A stretch of DNA of 64,000 bases from Sphingobacterium paucimobilis HER1398 (GCF_000416985.1 NZ_ATDL01000007.1:62001-126000); one strand, 5' to 3'. Positions 34,729-44,949 are shown, numbered from the stretch's first letter. Translations and numbers: made by a program. Notes: a model not told the origin generated them from the sequence alone.

Positions 34729-35853
34729 ATGATAGAAACCGATAAAATTATATTTGCCGAGCTTGCCTCTATGTTGGTTGCAGGTGATAGTCTAAATGCT
34801 GAACAAGAAGAATTGTTGAGCAGCTTACTGGAAAAATATCCAGCGGGCAAGGCCTATCTGCAGCATATAGTGGAAAAAGGGGCAATCGAAACTCCAGTGG
34901 ATTTAAGGAATATAGATTCCGATAACGAATGGGAGCGGTTTCAAACGGCTGTTTCTAAAGAGGTAAAGCCCTCTGCTGTTTTCCAATCCTATTGGAAGAT
35001 GTATACATCTGTGGCTGCAGCACTGGTTGCTGTTTTACTATTGGGACTGTGGTGGTATACCAGCAGTGAGCAGCTCAGCTATATTGTTGAAGATAAGGTT
35101 TACGGGCAAAAAAATGACGTCCTCCCCAATGACGAACAAGCAATCTTTGAGGTCGATGGTAAGCTTTTTCAACGGCTGGGAAGGAAGGAGCTGGGACAGC
35201 GGCCGAGCACGCCGGATGCAGGTAACCGTAGACATAAGATTATTACACCGACTCGATCATCGTATTCTATTGTCTTATTGGATGGGACCAAAGTATGGCT
35301 TAGTCCAGAATCTGAAGTCGAATATTCAGCAGCATTTTCTTCGGCAGAGCGTCGGATAAGGCTCAAAGGAGAGGCTTTTTTCGAGGTCGCTAAAGACACA
35401 GTGCGACCTTTTATCGTAGAGGTAGACGGCTTGCAAGTACGTGCTCTGGGGACAGCTTTTTCGGTCAATAATTATGATAATAAAGAACCACAGGTATTGT
35501 TGACAGAAGGACGACTGCAGTTGACAGCCGAACATGGTGAGGCGGTTATAGAAGCGGGATATCAGGCAGATGTAATCGAGGGAAAACTGCATGCTGGGGT
35601 ATCAAGCCATCTAGAGGACGCGCTGGGTATAAAAGATGGATTCTTTAATTTCAATAATAAGGATATCGAAACGATTCTGGAAGAGGTGAAACGATGGTAT
35701 GGTGTGGATCTGGATGTCGAACGTAAACTGGAGCAGAAAAGATACTCGGGTAGTATCGAACGTAATGTGACGCTCGGGAGAGTGTGTGCTGTGCTGAAAG
35801 ACCTTACTGGATATCAGTATCTAATAGATGGGAATAAACTAATTGTAAGATAA
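34729..35853 (+). CDS. FecR-type anti-sigma factor, module B
   Basis: 374 residues: short cytosolic N-terminus, one membrane segment (~95-112, VAAALVAVLLLGLWWY), a periplasmic FecR domain (SSYSIVLLDGTKVWLSPESE, GEAFFEVAKDTVRPFIVEV) and a C-terminal DUF4974 (GFFNFNNKDIETILEEVKRW). The natural partner of the sigma factor upstream and the STN domain of the SusC downstream. Confidence 0.94.
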   Translation: MIETDKIIFAELASMLVAGDSLNAEQEELLSSLLEKYPAGKAYLQHIVEKGAIETPVDLRNIDSDNEWERFQTAVSKEVKPSAVFQSYWKMYTSVAAALVAVLLLGLWWYTSSEQLSYIVEDKVYGQKNDVLPNDEQAIFEVDGKLFQRLGRKELGQRPSTPDAGNRRHKIITPTRSSYSIVLLDGTKVWLSPESEVEYSAAFSSAERRIRLKGEAFFEVAKDTVRPFIVEVDGLQVRALGTAFSVNNYDNKEPQVLLTEGRLQLTAEHGEAVIEAGYQADVIEGKLHAGVSSHLEDALGIKDGFFNFNNKDIETILEEVKRWYGVDLDVERKLEQKRYSGSIERNVTLGRVCAVLKDLTGYQYLIDGNKLIVR

Positions 35854-35912
35854 TAAACCTAAAACATGGAGGGCGCTATATGAGATAGAAAACACTACCG
35901 ATTGAAAAACTA

Positions 35913-35938
35913 AGCGAAGGTACTGCCATACCTCCGCT
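35913..35938 (+). promoter_or_regulatory. stem-loop between FecR and SusC, module B
   Basis: AGCGAAGGTA / TACCTCCGCT pairs over 10 bp with one mismatch and a 6-nt loop; no T-run. Its position matches the stem-loops of modules A and C. Confidence 0.45.
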
Positions 35939-35986
35939 AAAGATGAATTCAAATTTGTTATAAACCATTAAATTCTTTACAAATTT

Positions 35987-38900
35987 ATGAATATTAAAAA
36001 ATATTCAAAAATCGACGTGTCCCTGACCAAGAGGGAAAGACGGTTTTTGAAAACGCTGATTAAGATGAAATTGACAGGTTTAATTTTAGTAACCTCAATG
36101 TTCACTAGCTTCGCTACGACCAATGGTCAGGTAACGTTAAATGTTAAAAACGGTAAAGTTGAGCAGGTTTTGGGTGCAATATCCAAACAGACAGGGGTAC
36201 GTTTTGTGTATGAGCACGGATTGTTGGCTGCCGAGCGAACTTCCGTAAGCGTTAAGGATGAAACCTTGGACCAGTCGCTTCTGAAGGTATTGGGCGAACG
36301 TAACTTGATCTTTACCATACACGATAACACAGTAGTGATAAAAAGAGATGAACGGTCGACTGCTACTACTAAGTTGCAGAAGCCGATCTCTGGCCGTGTA
36401 GTGGATGCTCAGGGCAACCCGATATCTGGAGCTACGGTAGCCATACAGGGAGGCAAGTCGACGGCCTCTTCTGTAACAGGTGATTTTGCTGTGGCTGGTA
36501 AGCTGGGGGATGTTATTGAGGTACGGTACTTTGGGTTTAAGACGCAGCTTGTGACTGTAGATAAGATGGATGGGGTGCAGATTACCCTGGAAGAAGAGAT
36601 CGATGCTTTGGATGAAGTGGTCGTGGTGGGGTACGGACGGCAGCGTAAAGCTAACTTGACAGGTCCGATAAGTTCGGTAAATGCGGATCAACTGAAGAAT
36701 ATCGCGCCGTCGAATCTGTCAAATACACTGGCTGGACGTGCACCTGGTGTAAATGTGACCAACACATCGGGAATGGCTGGCGCATCATCAAGCCTGCGTA
36801 TACGGGGCAGTTTTGCGGAACCTCTGTATGTTATCGATGGTATCGTGAGGGATAAGGCTGCTTTTGATGCGCTCGAAGCGAATGAAGTGGATCAGATGAG
36901 TTTCTTGAAAGATGCGGCAACGGCCGCTGTATATGGAACGAGAGCGGGTAATGGGGTTGTTGTCGTGACGACTAAAAAGGGGACGAATCAAGCGCCGGTA
37001 TTCAATGTGCAGAGTAGTTATAACTTCAGTGCGCCCACACAGACGTTGCTAGCGGACATTACGACTGCTGCCGATGAGCTGACCTATCAAAATAGGGTTG
37101 CTCAGTTTAACTGGGAGCAGGGGGATCGTAAGAATCCTTTTGTCGCACCGAATGGAAAGGAAGAGTTTGACTACTTTCTGGACAAGAAATATAGTGTCAA
37201 TGATGTGATATGGCGTAATCCTTTCAGTCACCGACAGTCTATCTCAGTGAATGGTGGGGGCGATAAAATCACCTATTATAATCTGGTGAGCTATCGTAAA
37301 GAACTGGGATCCTATAAGACATTGGAGCATGAAAAGTTCAATCTGCGAAGCAATATCAGTGCGCAGCTTTCGGATGACTTTAGTGTGGATGTGAATGTTG
37401 CCATGAACCAGACGAATTCTGATCGTTTCTTTTGGCCGTTTAGTACGTCGGCTGATGATGACGATTTTGATGTGGCAGATTTTTATCGGGTGACGTTCAA
37501 CTGGCCGAAGATGTATCCGTTTTATCTAAATGCTGATGGAACACCAAGCAATACGCCTACCGAATATCCGGTGCAGACACCGATGGGGTCTTGGCAGGCT
37601 TGGAATGTGATCGATCAGGTTATTGGAGATCGCTACGTTAATCGTAAAGTCAGACAGGTGAATCCGATTCTTACGCTGAATTATAAGTTGGATAAATTGA
37701 TCGAAGGATTGTCAACAAAAGTGGTTGGTTCGTACGTCGCGGAAGACTATATGAAAAAACAGTTTATGACATTCCAGAAGAACTATACTTTTACTTCTTT
37801 AGATCCTAACGGAAATAGATTTATTCCAGCTCCGCCTTCGGAGGATAAAATCAATGTATTCACCTTCAGTCAGGCGCAGCCTTTTATGGATTACACACCA
37901 GAGCGAACCTGGCAATATCAGGTCAACTGGTTTTTGAACTATAGCCGTAAATTTAATAAACATGGTATCGATGCCGTATTGGTATATGAGCAGTTCAAGG
38001 AGGGCGGCACTTTTATCAATTCTCGCGCAGAGAGCCCGATTGTAAGTTTAGATCAGATGTTTATCTATCCAACGGATCGTAATTTTAGGTCGACGACGGC
38101 AAAAGAAACAGTGGATTCGCGCAGAGGGATAATTGGACGTGCAAATTATAACTTTGCCGATCGATATATTGCAGAGTTTTCTTTTAGATATGACGGTTCG
38201 CCATTATTTCCAAATGACAAGCGTTGGGGATTTTTTCCATCCATGTCGGCAGCTTGGCGTGTGTCGGAAGAAAGCTTCTTTGCTGATTTAAAAAATACGG
38301 TGAATGACCTGAAACTGCGAGCTTCTTATGGTTCGACGGGGAATGATTTGAATGTTGAGGCTAAGCGAATTGGACAGTTCCTGTATCGGGAGAAGTATAC
38401 GCCAAGTGGTGGCTCTGTATTCGGAGACCGTTATTACAACGGGATTGCTTATGGAAATAATCCGACGCAAAATCTGACCTGGACGACTTCTAAAAGTTAT
38501 AACCTCGGGATAGATTTTGCGATGTTAAACAGTAGGCTTAGCGGTTCATTGGATGGATTTGTGCGTAAGGAGACCGATATTCTCGGTCGTAGGCAGAATG
38601 CTTTGCCGGACACGTATGGGCGTGAACTGGCACCTGAAAACTATGCGGCCCGGAGTTATCGAGGTGGGGAAGTATCACTGAATTGGAATGACCGGATTGG
38701 TGAGGTATCCTATGGTATCACAGCAAACATGGGCTATGCAAAAGATAGGTGGGATATCTATGATGAGGAGCCTTCTTATGGGGCCGGTGGTGTTCAAAAT
38801 TTCAGATCTAGAGTGGGTCGTGCGGAGAATAGAATCGTGGGACTCGAGGCTGTGGACATCGTACGTACCCAAGAACAATTGGACGCACTGAAAACACAGG

Positions 38901-39520
38901 GATTTAAAACATATGGAAGGGATCCTTACCTGGGAATGATCCTGTACAAAGATCAGCGCGGGTCAAATTACTCGGGCGGACCAGACGGAAAGATTGATGA
39001 CAATGATATGGTCTTATTGTCTGAAAATAATACACCACGGATCAACTATGGCTTTGGTCTGAATGGGTCGTGGAAAGGAATCTCGGTGTCGGCATTGTTC
39101 CAAGGGGTATTGGCTTATGATCGTATTATCAGTAATCTGGATGGGCCTGGTATGCGTCAGCATGGAGGTGGGTTTAGACCGTACTATCCGATATGGGCAG
39201 ATGATGTATGGACTGCCGAAAATCCAGGAGCCAAATATCCGCGTGCGGTAGGTGCCAATTGGGTCGAATCAGGAACTAATGCTTCTTCTTTCTGGATCCG
39301 TAATGGGGCTTATCTTCGTCTTCGTGATTTGAATGTCTCTTATAGTCTACCTCTGGCAATAACAGATCGTATGAAGATTAAAGGGGTGAATGTTTTCTTT
39401 AATGGGACGAATCTATTCGTCTTCTCTAAGATGACCGAATTCCACGATCCGGAGCAGAAAATGTATGATTCTTATCCGGTCATGAAAACGTATGCGGTAG
39501 GTATTGATGTTAAATTTTAA
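35987..39520 (+). CDS. SusC/RagA-type TonB-dependent transporter with STN domain, module B
   Basis: 1177 residues. The signal peptide follows a charged leader; a start at residue 27 (MKLTGLILV) is possible. STN domain (~50-108, KVEQVLGAISKQTGVRFVYE), CarboxypepD_reg (~131-200, ISGRVVDAQGNPISGATVAI), plug with YGRQRKANLTGP, IRGSF and FLKDAATAAVYGTRAGNGV, then the barrel. The lone VVVVGYGRQ TonB-box-like stretch precedes the plug. Outer-membrane importer paired with the SusD 12 bp downstream. Confidence 0.96.
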   Translation: MNIKKYSKIDVSLTKRERRFLKTLIKMKLTGLILVTSMFTSFATTNGQVTLNVKNGKVEQVLGAISKQTGVRFVYEHGLLAAERTSVSVKDETLDQSLLKVLGERNLIFTIHDNTVVIKRDERSTATTKLQKPISGRVVDAQGNPISGATVAIQGGKSTASSVTGDFAVAGKLGDVIEVRYFGFKTQLVTVDKMDGVQITLEEEIDALDEVVVVGYGRQRKANLTGPISSVNADQLKNIAPSNLSNTLAGRAPGVNVTNTSGMAGASSSLRIRGSFAEPLYVIDGIVRDKAAFDALEANEVDQMSFLKDAATAAVYGTRAGNGVVVVTTKKGTNQAPVFNVQSSYNFSAPTQTLLADITTAADELTYQNRVAQFNWEQGDRKNPFVAPNGKEEFDYFLDKKYSVNDVIWRNPFSHRQSISVNGGGDKITYYNLVSYRKELGSYKTLEHEKFNLRSNISAQLSDDFSVDVNVAMNQTNSDRFFWPFSTSADDDDFDVADFYRVTFNWPKMYPFYLNADGTPSNTPTEYPVQTPMGSWQAWNVIDQVIGDRYVNRKVRQVNPILTLNYKLDKLIEGLSTKVVGSYVAEDYMKKQFMTFQKNYTFTSLDPNGNRFIPAPPSEDKINVFTFSQAQPFMDYTPERTWQYQVNWFLNYSRKFNKHGIDAVLVYEQFKEGGTFINSRAESPIVSLDQMFIYPTDRNFRSTTAKETVDSRRGIIGRANYNFADRYIAEFSFRYDGSPLFPNDKRWGFFPSMSAAWRVSEESFFADLKNTVNDLKLRASYGSTGNDLNVEAKRIGQFLYREKYTPSGGSVFGDRYYNGIAYGNNPTQNLTWTTSKSYNLGIDFAMLNSRLSGSLDGFVRKETDILGRRQNALPDTYGRELAPENYAARSYRGGEVSLNWNDRIGEVSYGITANMGYAKDRWDIYDEEPSYGAGGVQNFRSRVGRAENRIVGLEAVDIVRTQEQLDALKTQGFKTYGRDPYLGMILYKDQRGSNYSGGPDGKIDDNDMVLLSENNTPRINYGFGLNGSWKGISVSALFQGVLAYDRIISNLDGPGMRQHGGGFRPYYPIWADDVWTAENPGAKYPRAVGANWVESGTNASSFWIRNGAYLRLRDLNVSYSLPLAITDRMKIKGVNVFFNGTNLFVFSKMTEFHDPEQKMYDSYPVMKTYAVGIDVKF

Positions 39521-39532
39521 ATGTGAACGACA

Positions 39533-41302
39533 ATGAAGAAGATATTTTATATAATTATAGCATCGTTTCTAACTATTGCCTCTTGTAAAAATGTACTCGA
39601 TATTGATGACTTGAACTCGCTGGATGAGGATAAGGTATGGAATGATCCGAATCTTGTGAATGCCTACTTGGCCAATCTGTATGGGGTTTTTGGTAATTGG
39701 TCAGTTAGTGCGGATAGGTATTCGGAGCAATTGATCGGAATTAATTTCCCCTTGGATGCGGTGACCGTAAATGATACCACATTCAAGTCTTGGAACTATA
39801 CTAATATACGTAAAATTAATACGGCTATTCATAAGATCAATGAGGGGACGGGACTGGTTGCGGAGGTGAAGAATGACGCCTTGGGACAGTTGCTTTTTAT
39901 GCGGGCATACCTGTATTTTGATATGGTGAAGCATCATGGTGGGGTTCCCTATATTACCACACCTCAGGATCGCTCTAAGGATGACCTACAGGTCACCCGT
40001 AACAGTACCAAAGAATGTTTTGATCTGATGATCAAAGACCTGGATGAGGCTACGGCCCTGTTGCCGAAAGTAATTGCCAAAAGCAGTGATAACTATGGGA
40101 AAATTGACGGTAACTTTGCGATAGCTTTTAAAGCTAAGGTACTGTTGTATAAGGCGTCTCCGCAGTTCAATCCCAGTAACCCTTTCGGGAATGCTTATTG
40201 GGCAGAAGCCTATACTGCCAATAAAGCGGCTTATGATCGTTTGAAGGCTGACGGCTATGCGTTGACGCCAGATTATCAGAATATTGCCTTACAGGAGAAG
40301 GGACCCGAAGTCGTATTTGCAGTAATCAACAAGTATCCAAATAAAGTGGCCAATTGGGATAATGGGGTACGCCCAGGGTCAGAAAGTAGGGGGCCGGCGG
40401 CAGCTGTGCCTTCTTGGGAATTTGTGAAAGCTTTTCCGATGAAGGATGGCAAGTTGTACAATGACCCTACGAGTACCTATTTTAAAACAGATGAACAGTT
40501 TTTACAGTCGTATTGGGAGAATAGAGATCCCCGTTTTGATAAGTCCATTGTCTGGAACGGTAAGATCTATGAAGTGTCGGGCAAGGCAGGCAAGCGTCAG
40601 TATACTTCGGTAGGCGTGGCTCCAGCACTGGATGACTTTGGTGTGAATCCAAAGGCCAATACGCCGTCAGAGAACCTGAATAGATATAGTGGCTTTTTTA
40701 TCCTCAAGAACTCCAAGTTATCGCTGAAACAGACGGAGGTGCAGACGCAGTATGACGTGGATTATGTGGTAATGCGTTTTGCTGAGGTCATGTTGAACTA
40801 TGCAGAAGCGGCCAATGAGACTGGTGACTTCAATACTGCAATGGATATTTTGAAAGAAATACGGATGCGTGCAGGAATAGAGGTTGGTAATGATGGCTTG
40901 TACGGAATAAAAGCAGTTGACAAGGCTGATCTTAGAGATGCAATCTTGGCAGAAAGAAATATTGAGTTCTGTTTTGAGGGACATCGATTCTGGGATCTGA
41001 GAAGAATGAGGAGATTGGACGTGCTGCATAATAAGACAAAATACGGGGTGGAAGCGATCGCCATCAATACGGACGGAACAGAAATGGATCTGACGGTTGC
41101 GGGAGGACTGGCTAAAACCTATCAACTGCAGGAGAATCAGTTTAAATATGTCCTGAGACAGGTACCTAACACCGGAGCAAAGGAGAATATCGTACCAGAC
41201 AGTTATTACTTCTTTCCTATTTTACAGACATCGATTGATAAAAATCCCAAATTGTTGCAAAACAAAGATTGGGGAGGAACTTTTAATCCTACATTGGAAT
41301 AA
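39533..41302 (+). CDS. SusD/RagB-type surface lipoprotein, module B
   Basis: 589 residues. The lipobox TIASCKNVLDIDD gives the mature N-terminus. TPR-like helices (GQLLFMRAYLYFDMVKHHGG) and the C-terminal family signature (AILAERNIEFCFEGHRFWDL) are clear. It starts 12 bp after susC and is followed by a strong terminator, so susC-susD form the transport core of module B. Larger than the module A SusD, implying a different ligand. Confidence 0.95.
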   Translation: MKKIFYIIIASFLTIASCKNVLDIDDLNSLDEDKVWNDPNLVNAYLANLYGVFGNWSVSADRYSEQLIGINFPLDAVTVNDTTFKSWNYTNIRKINTAIHKINEGTGLVAEVKNDALGQLLFMRAYLYFDMVKHHGGVPYITTPQDRSKDDLQVTRNSTKECFDLMIKDLDEATALLPKVIAKSSDNYGKIDGNFAIAFKAKVLLYKASPQFNPSNPFGNAYWAEAYTANKAAYDRLKADGYALTPDYQNIALQEKGPEVVFAVINKYPNKVANWDNGVRPGSESRGPAAAVPSWEFVKAFPMKDGKLYNDPTSTYFKTDEQFLQSYWENRDPRFDKSIVWNGKIYEVSGKAGKRQYTSVGVAPALDDFGVNPKANTPSENLNRYSGFFILKNSKLSLKQTEVQTQYDVDYVVMRFAEVMLNYAEAANETGDFNTAMDILKEIRMRAGIEVGNDGLYGIKAVDKADLRDAILAERNIEFCFEGHRFWDLRRMRRLDVLHNKTKYGVEAIAINTDGTEMDLTVAGGLAKTYQLQENQFKYVLRQVPNTGAKENIVPDSYYFFPILQTSIDKNPKLLQNKDWGGTFNPTLE

Positions 41303-41312
41303 CTGGTTCAAA

Positions 41313-41342
41313 ATAAAGGCACCTCTCTGGGGTGCCTTTATT
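41313..41342 (+). terminator. terminator after module B susD
   Basis: ATAAAGGCACC / GGTGCCTTTAT with a 7-nt loop, 10 bp after the stop codon. Confidence 0.85.
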
Positions 41343-41477
41343 CATTGAAGGGAAAAGAGGGCTATTGAAGGAGGGGGGATGATAGGAAAGGTCTTTTTAT
41401 TTTTTTAATAAAATGGAACAGAGGGGTAACAATCACGGAGTACTGTTGATATCTAACTGAACCAACAATTAAATGAC

Positions 41478-42503
41478 ATGAAAAGATTTACATTGAACTC
41501 TATTTTAATACTCTTATTGGGTATGGCATCCGTGGGATGCTCTAACGAAGGGGTAGAGCCCGAGCAACCAGCTGATGCGTGTGTGCTGAACAATCTGGTT
41601 ATGCTCCGCGTGGCTTTTGATGGCAGTTATCAGGCCAGTGTTGCTTACAATAAGTTTGCGGTCAACGGACTGAATCCATCGTCGGGATCGCTCTTGGGTA
41701 CCGTGGGCACGGACCATAGGCTTACCTTTGAACTTCCAACTAATGGCTCTTTTTACAATAAGGCTACAGGGGTACATGGTATGTTGATATCACGTGCAGA
41801 AGCCTATCTTAAATTTGATGTGAATACTGGAGTAGGACAAGCCTATGCGGTACAAACCAACTTTGCTGCACCAGCGCTCAGTAACGGGAATGCTTATGTG
41901 ATAGCAGTGGATCAGAGCTATGCCTCTTCAGGAGTAGGGGAGCATTATATGATAAATAGCTTCAATATGCAAAACGGTACGACGGGTGCTGCACTACCTA
42001 TACCAGTAGCGGATAGGACTTTTGATAATCATAGTTTCTTCGCAAATGAGAGTATGTCGTCGACCAGTAATGGTGTTGACAAGCTTTATTTCTTATCCGG
42101 AACTAATTTGATTACAGTCAATACGGCTACGAATACCGCAAGTCATATCGATCTATATCCATCGTTTTCACAGGCTAATGATTGGGTGGCTTTTTATGGA
42201 GTAAAGTATTCGCAGAGCCTTGGCTTAATCGCCCTAAAAAGGGATGCCAACGGATTTTCGTTGGTAAAGATAAATCCTAATACGGGAACCCATACCACCC
42301 TATTGGCGATCAATGCAGCAATCAATACGGAGTTTTATTCAGCGGCTTATCGCGAGTGTGACAAGACCTATTACCTGACGAGCATGAGCCAGAGCACTCC
42401 AACCGTGGAAACGAGCTATTACGAGTTTGATCTCAATAGTAATACGCTGGTGAATACGCAAGTGCTGACAGATTATGGCTTTGGAATTGAGGTGATACAA
42501 TAG
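41478..42503 (+). CDS. hypothetical lipoprotein, propeller-like
   Basis: 341 residues; signal peptide with lipobox ASVGCSNEG. The body has repeated ~50-residue segments mixing short beta strands and turns (LYFLSGTNLITVNTATNTA, LVKINPNTGTHTTLLAINAA, YYEFDLNSNTLVNTQVLTDY), suggestive of a beta-propeller although no named repeat is certain. Probably surface-exposed or periplasmic. It lies after the module B terminator and 176 bp from susD, so it may be a separately transcribed accessory binding protein of that module. Confidence 0.72.
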   Translation: MKRFTLNSILILLLGMASVGCSNEGVEPEQPADACVLNNLVMLRVAFDGSYQASVAYNKFAVNGLNPSSGSLLGTVGTDHRLTFELPTNGSFYNKATGVHGMLISRAEAYLKFDVNTGVGQAYAVQTNFAAPALSNGNAYVIAVDQSYASSGVGEHYMINSFNMQNGTTGAALPIPVADRTFDNHSFFANESMSSTSNGVDKLYFLSGTNLITVNTATNTASHIDLYPSFSQANDWVAFYGVKYSQSLGLIALKRDANGFSLVKINPNTGTHTTLLAINAAINTEFYSAAYRECDKTYYLTSMSQSTPTVETSYYEFDLNSNTLVNTQVLTDYGFGIEVIQ

Positions 42504-42552
42504 AACATCTTGAATAATGTTCAACTTTTAAAAATCAATATATTTCAACGCG

Positions 42553-42580
42553 AAAGGCACCGTTACGGGTGCCTTTTTTT
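42553..42580. terminator. terminator between the propeller-like lipoprotein and lipB
   Basis: AAAGGCACC / GGTGCCTTT with a short loop and a T7 tail; convergent genes on both sides, so probably bidirectional. Confidence 0.88.
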
Positions 42581-42583
42581 GTT

Positions 42584-43282
42584 CTAATCCTGCAGTTCCA
42601 TATGGAACAGGTCAGCGATGTGTTGTTTAAGTTTATCCTTGACCTCACTCATGTCGAGTTTACGTCCCAGCTCTCGCTCCATGGAGGTTACATCCTTGTC
42701 ATCAATACCGCAGGGGATGATGTTGCCAAAGTATTCGAGATCGGCGTTGACATTGAAGGCAAAACCGTGCATGGTGACCCAGCGGGAAGCTCGTACGCCC
42801 ATCGCACATATTTTACGGGCTTTATCATTGTCCGCATCAAGCCATACGCCTGTAAAACCGTCGTACCGTCCGGCTTGTATTCCGTAATCGGCCAATGTCA
42901 GTATAATGGCTTCTTCCAAAGTGCGCAGGTAGAGGTGGATGTCGGTGAAAAAGTTGTCCAAGTCTAAGATCGGATAACCGACAATCTGTCCAGGACCGTG
43001 ATAGGTGATATCTCCACCGCGGTTTATTTTATAGAATCTAGCGTCTTTTGCTTTAAGTTCCTCCTCATCCAGTAAGAGGTATTCTGGATGTCCACTCTTT
43101 CCCAGCGTATACACATGAGGGTGCTCTGTGAATATAAGATGATTGGGGGTAGGGTGTTTGGTATCGTTGACCCGATTGTCATGCTTAATAGCCAATGTGT
43201 CCGCAAAGATTTTCTCTTGCCTGTCCCATGCCTCTTGGTAGTCTACCAAGCCCCAGTCGGTGAATTGTACTTTTTTGTTCAT
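42584..43282 (-). CDS. lipB: lipoyl(octanoyl) transferase
   Basis: 232 residues, usual length. Transfers octanoyl from acyl carrier protein to lipoyl domains in the cytosol. Visible: the RGGDITYHGPGQIVGYPI motif, catalytic Lys in RKICAMGVRASRWVTMHGFA, and catalytic Cys in IPCGIDDKDVTSM. Monocistronic, convergent with the lipoprotein gene at a shared terminator. Confidence 0.96.
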   Translation of the reverse strand: MNKKVQFTDWGLVDYQEAWDRQEKIFADTLAIKHDNRVNDTKHPTPNHLIFTEHPHVYTLGKSGHPEYLLLDEEELKAKDARFYKINRGGDITYHGPGQIVGYPILDLDNFFTDIHLYLRTLEEAIILTLADYGIQAGRYDGFTGVWLDADNDKARKICAMGVRASRWVTMHGFAFNVNADLEYFGNIIPCGIDDKDVTSMERELGRKLDMSEVKDKLKQHIADLFHMELQD

Positions 43283-43297
43283 TGTAAAGTGATGACA

Positions 43298-43712
43298 GTT
43301 ATAGAGGTTATGAAAGTTATGTTGTTGAGTTGTCTAGACTAGCTATCAACTTTGTCGCCATAATTCGTATGAACGTAACTCTGTCTATAATGATTTTATT
43401 TTCCTCTATGAAGCCTAGCATTTTGGCTATATCAATTTGGGTTTCGAGTTCTGAAAGAGAACCCAATGATATGTAGATAAATCGAACCCACTCTTTGTTC
43501 CCGCGTCTCCCAGCCCCCTCGGCTATATTGGAAGGTATAGAAATTGCTGAGCGTCGCATTTGCTGACCTAAAGTAAAACGCTCGTCTGGAGGAAAAGAAT
43601 TGGTCATTTCGTATACATCTTTTACAAGAAGCATGCTCTCCTCCCAAACTTTTAAATCCTTATGTGACTTTACCATACCTATATAACTTCTTAACTCTTA
43701 TAACTCTATAAC
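43298..43712. mobile_element. four-helix-bundle cassette with imperfect inverted flanks
   Basis: The small four-helix-bundle gene is flanked by GTTATAGAGGTTATGAAAGTTATG (43298 onward) and, at the other end (to 43712), TTCTTAACTCTTATAACTCTATAAC, whose reverse complement matches the left flank over about 24 bp with few differences. The layout suggests an insertion between lipB and hflX. Genes of this family also occur as intervening sequences in 23S rRNA, which supports mobility; a mechanism is not visible here. Confidence 0.5.
43317..43676 (-). CDS. four-helix-bundle protein (S23 / 23S rRNA intervening-sequence family)
   Basis: 119 residues. The N-terminal HKDLKVWEESMLLVKDVYEMT and the central IPSNIAEGAGRRGNKEWVRF and SLGSLSELETQIDIA are diagnostic of the family. 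These small helical proteins are encoded in 23S rRNA intervening sequences and widely scattered in Bacteroidota; the molecular role is unknown, and the pentameric helical fold suggests nucleic-acid or RNP contact. Its inverted flanks suggest it arrived as a cassette. Confidence 0.93.
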   Translation of the reverse strand: MVKSHKDLKVWEESMLLVKDVYEMTNSFPPDERFTLGQQMRRSAISIPSNIAEGAGRRGNKEWVRFIYISLGSLSELETQIDIAKMLGFIEENKIIIDRVTFIRIMATKLIASLDNSTT

Positions 43713-44903
43713 CTAATATAGCAAATTATTATACGGATATCGTTTGTTATGTAAGTCTGAAATGACTTCGTAGAGCTTCTCTTTGAATTCCTCTATATTC
43801 GTTTTGTTAGTCGCTGATAGGAAAATCGCTGGATCGGAGTTCTTGGCCATCCAGGAGTTCTTAAAGTCGTTTAATGTTACTTTTATTTCTTCTCCGTTCT
43901 CGTCAAATTCTACCGCAGGCTTGAACATGTCGATTTTATTGAACACGGTAATTGTCGGTTTGTCCAACGCATTGATGTCTTTCAAGGTCTCATTGACTGC
44001 AATGATATGATGCTCAAAGTCGGGGTGAGAGATGTCAACGACATGGATCAGCACATCAGCTTCGCGAACTTCATCTAATGTGGATTTGAAGGATTCGACC
44101 AGGTGATGCGGTAGCTTACGGATAAAACCAACTGTATCGGACAGTAAAAAAGGAAGGTTGTCGATGACCACCTTGCGCACTGTTGTATCTAATGTTGCAA
44201 AGAGCTTGTTCTCAATCAGGACATCCGCTTTGGATATCATGTTGAGAATAGTCGATTTGCCCACGTTGGTATACCCCACTAACGCCACACGGATCATTTC
44301 GCCGCGATTCTTGCGTTGGGTCTCATTCTGTTTATCGATGACTTTTAAGCGTTCTTTTAGCAGAGAGATCTTATTTAAAATAATCCGTCTATCGGTCTCT
44401 ATCTGTGACTCACCAGGACCACGCATACCGATACCACCTCGTTGGCGTTCCAAGTGGGTCCACATCCGGGTTAGACGGGGCAATAGATATTGCAGCTGAG
44501 CCAACTCCACTTGTGTCTTCGCTTGAGCTGTCTGTGCGTGTTTGGCAAAAATATCCAGGATCAGACTGGAGCGGTCCAATATCTTACGCTTCAATTCTTT
44601 TTCAATATTCCGCAGTTGAGAAGGAGTTAGCTCGTCATCAAAGACAATCATATCAATATCCTCGGCTTCTACATATTCTTTTATTTCCTGCAGCTTGCCA
44701 GTACCGACAAATGTAGCATGCTCTGGTTTCGCTAATTTTTGAGTGAATACACCTCTTGTATCTCCTCCTGCAGTCTCTACCAAAAACTGTAATTCCTCTA
44801 AATATTCCTGCGCAGTTTCTTCCGAAATGTCGGGTGTGATGACTGATACCAATACGGCGGTCTCTTGTTTTATGGCGGTGTCGTATATCTTCGTTTTTCC
44901 CAT
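43713..44903 (-). CDS. hflX: ribosome-associated GTPase HflX
   Basis: 396 residues. The N-terminal HflX domain includes FDDELTPSQLRNIEKEL and RGGIGMRGPGESQIETDRR; the G domain has GYTNVGKST (G1), DTVGFI (G3) and NKID (G4). Binds 50S subunits and splits stalled ribosomes under stress. The C-terminal tail is short. Preceded by a -7 element on its strand. Confidence 0.96.
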   Translation of the reverse strand: MGKTKIYDTAIKQETAVLVSVITPDISEETAQEYLEELQFLVETAGGDTRGVFTQKLAKPEHATFVGTGKLQEIKEYVEAEDIDMIVFDDELTPSQLRNIEKELKRKILDRSSLILDIFAKHAQTAQAKTQVELAQLQYLLPRLTRMWTHLERQRGGIGMRGPGESQIETDRRIILNKISLLKERLKVIDKQNETQRKNRGEMIRVALVGYTNVGKSTILNMISKADVLIENKLFATLDTTVRKVVIDNLPFLLSDTVGFIRKLPHHLVESFKSTLDEVREADVLIHVVDISHPDFEHHIIAVNETLKDINALDKPTITVFNKIDMFKPAVEFDENGEEIKVTLNDFKNSWMAKNSDPAIFLSATNKTNIEEFKEKLYEVISDLHNKRYPYNNLLY

Positions 44904-44949
44904 ATATATCTTTTAGTACTTGTCTTACTGTCTACTAAGAACAAGGAAA

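Noticed and set aside
43298..43712. 23S rRNA intervening sequence in place
   Set aside because: The four-helix-bundle gene is flanked by lipB and hflX, not by rRNA.
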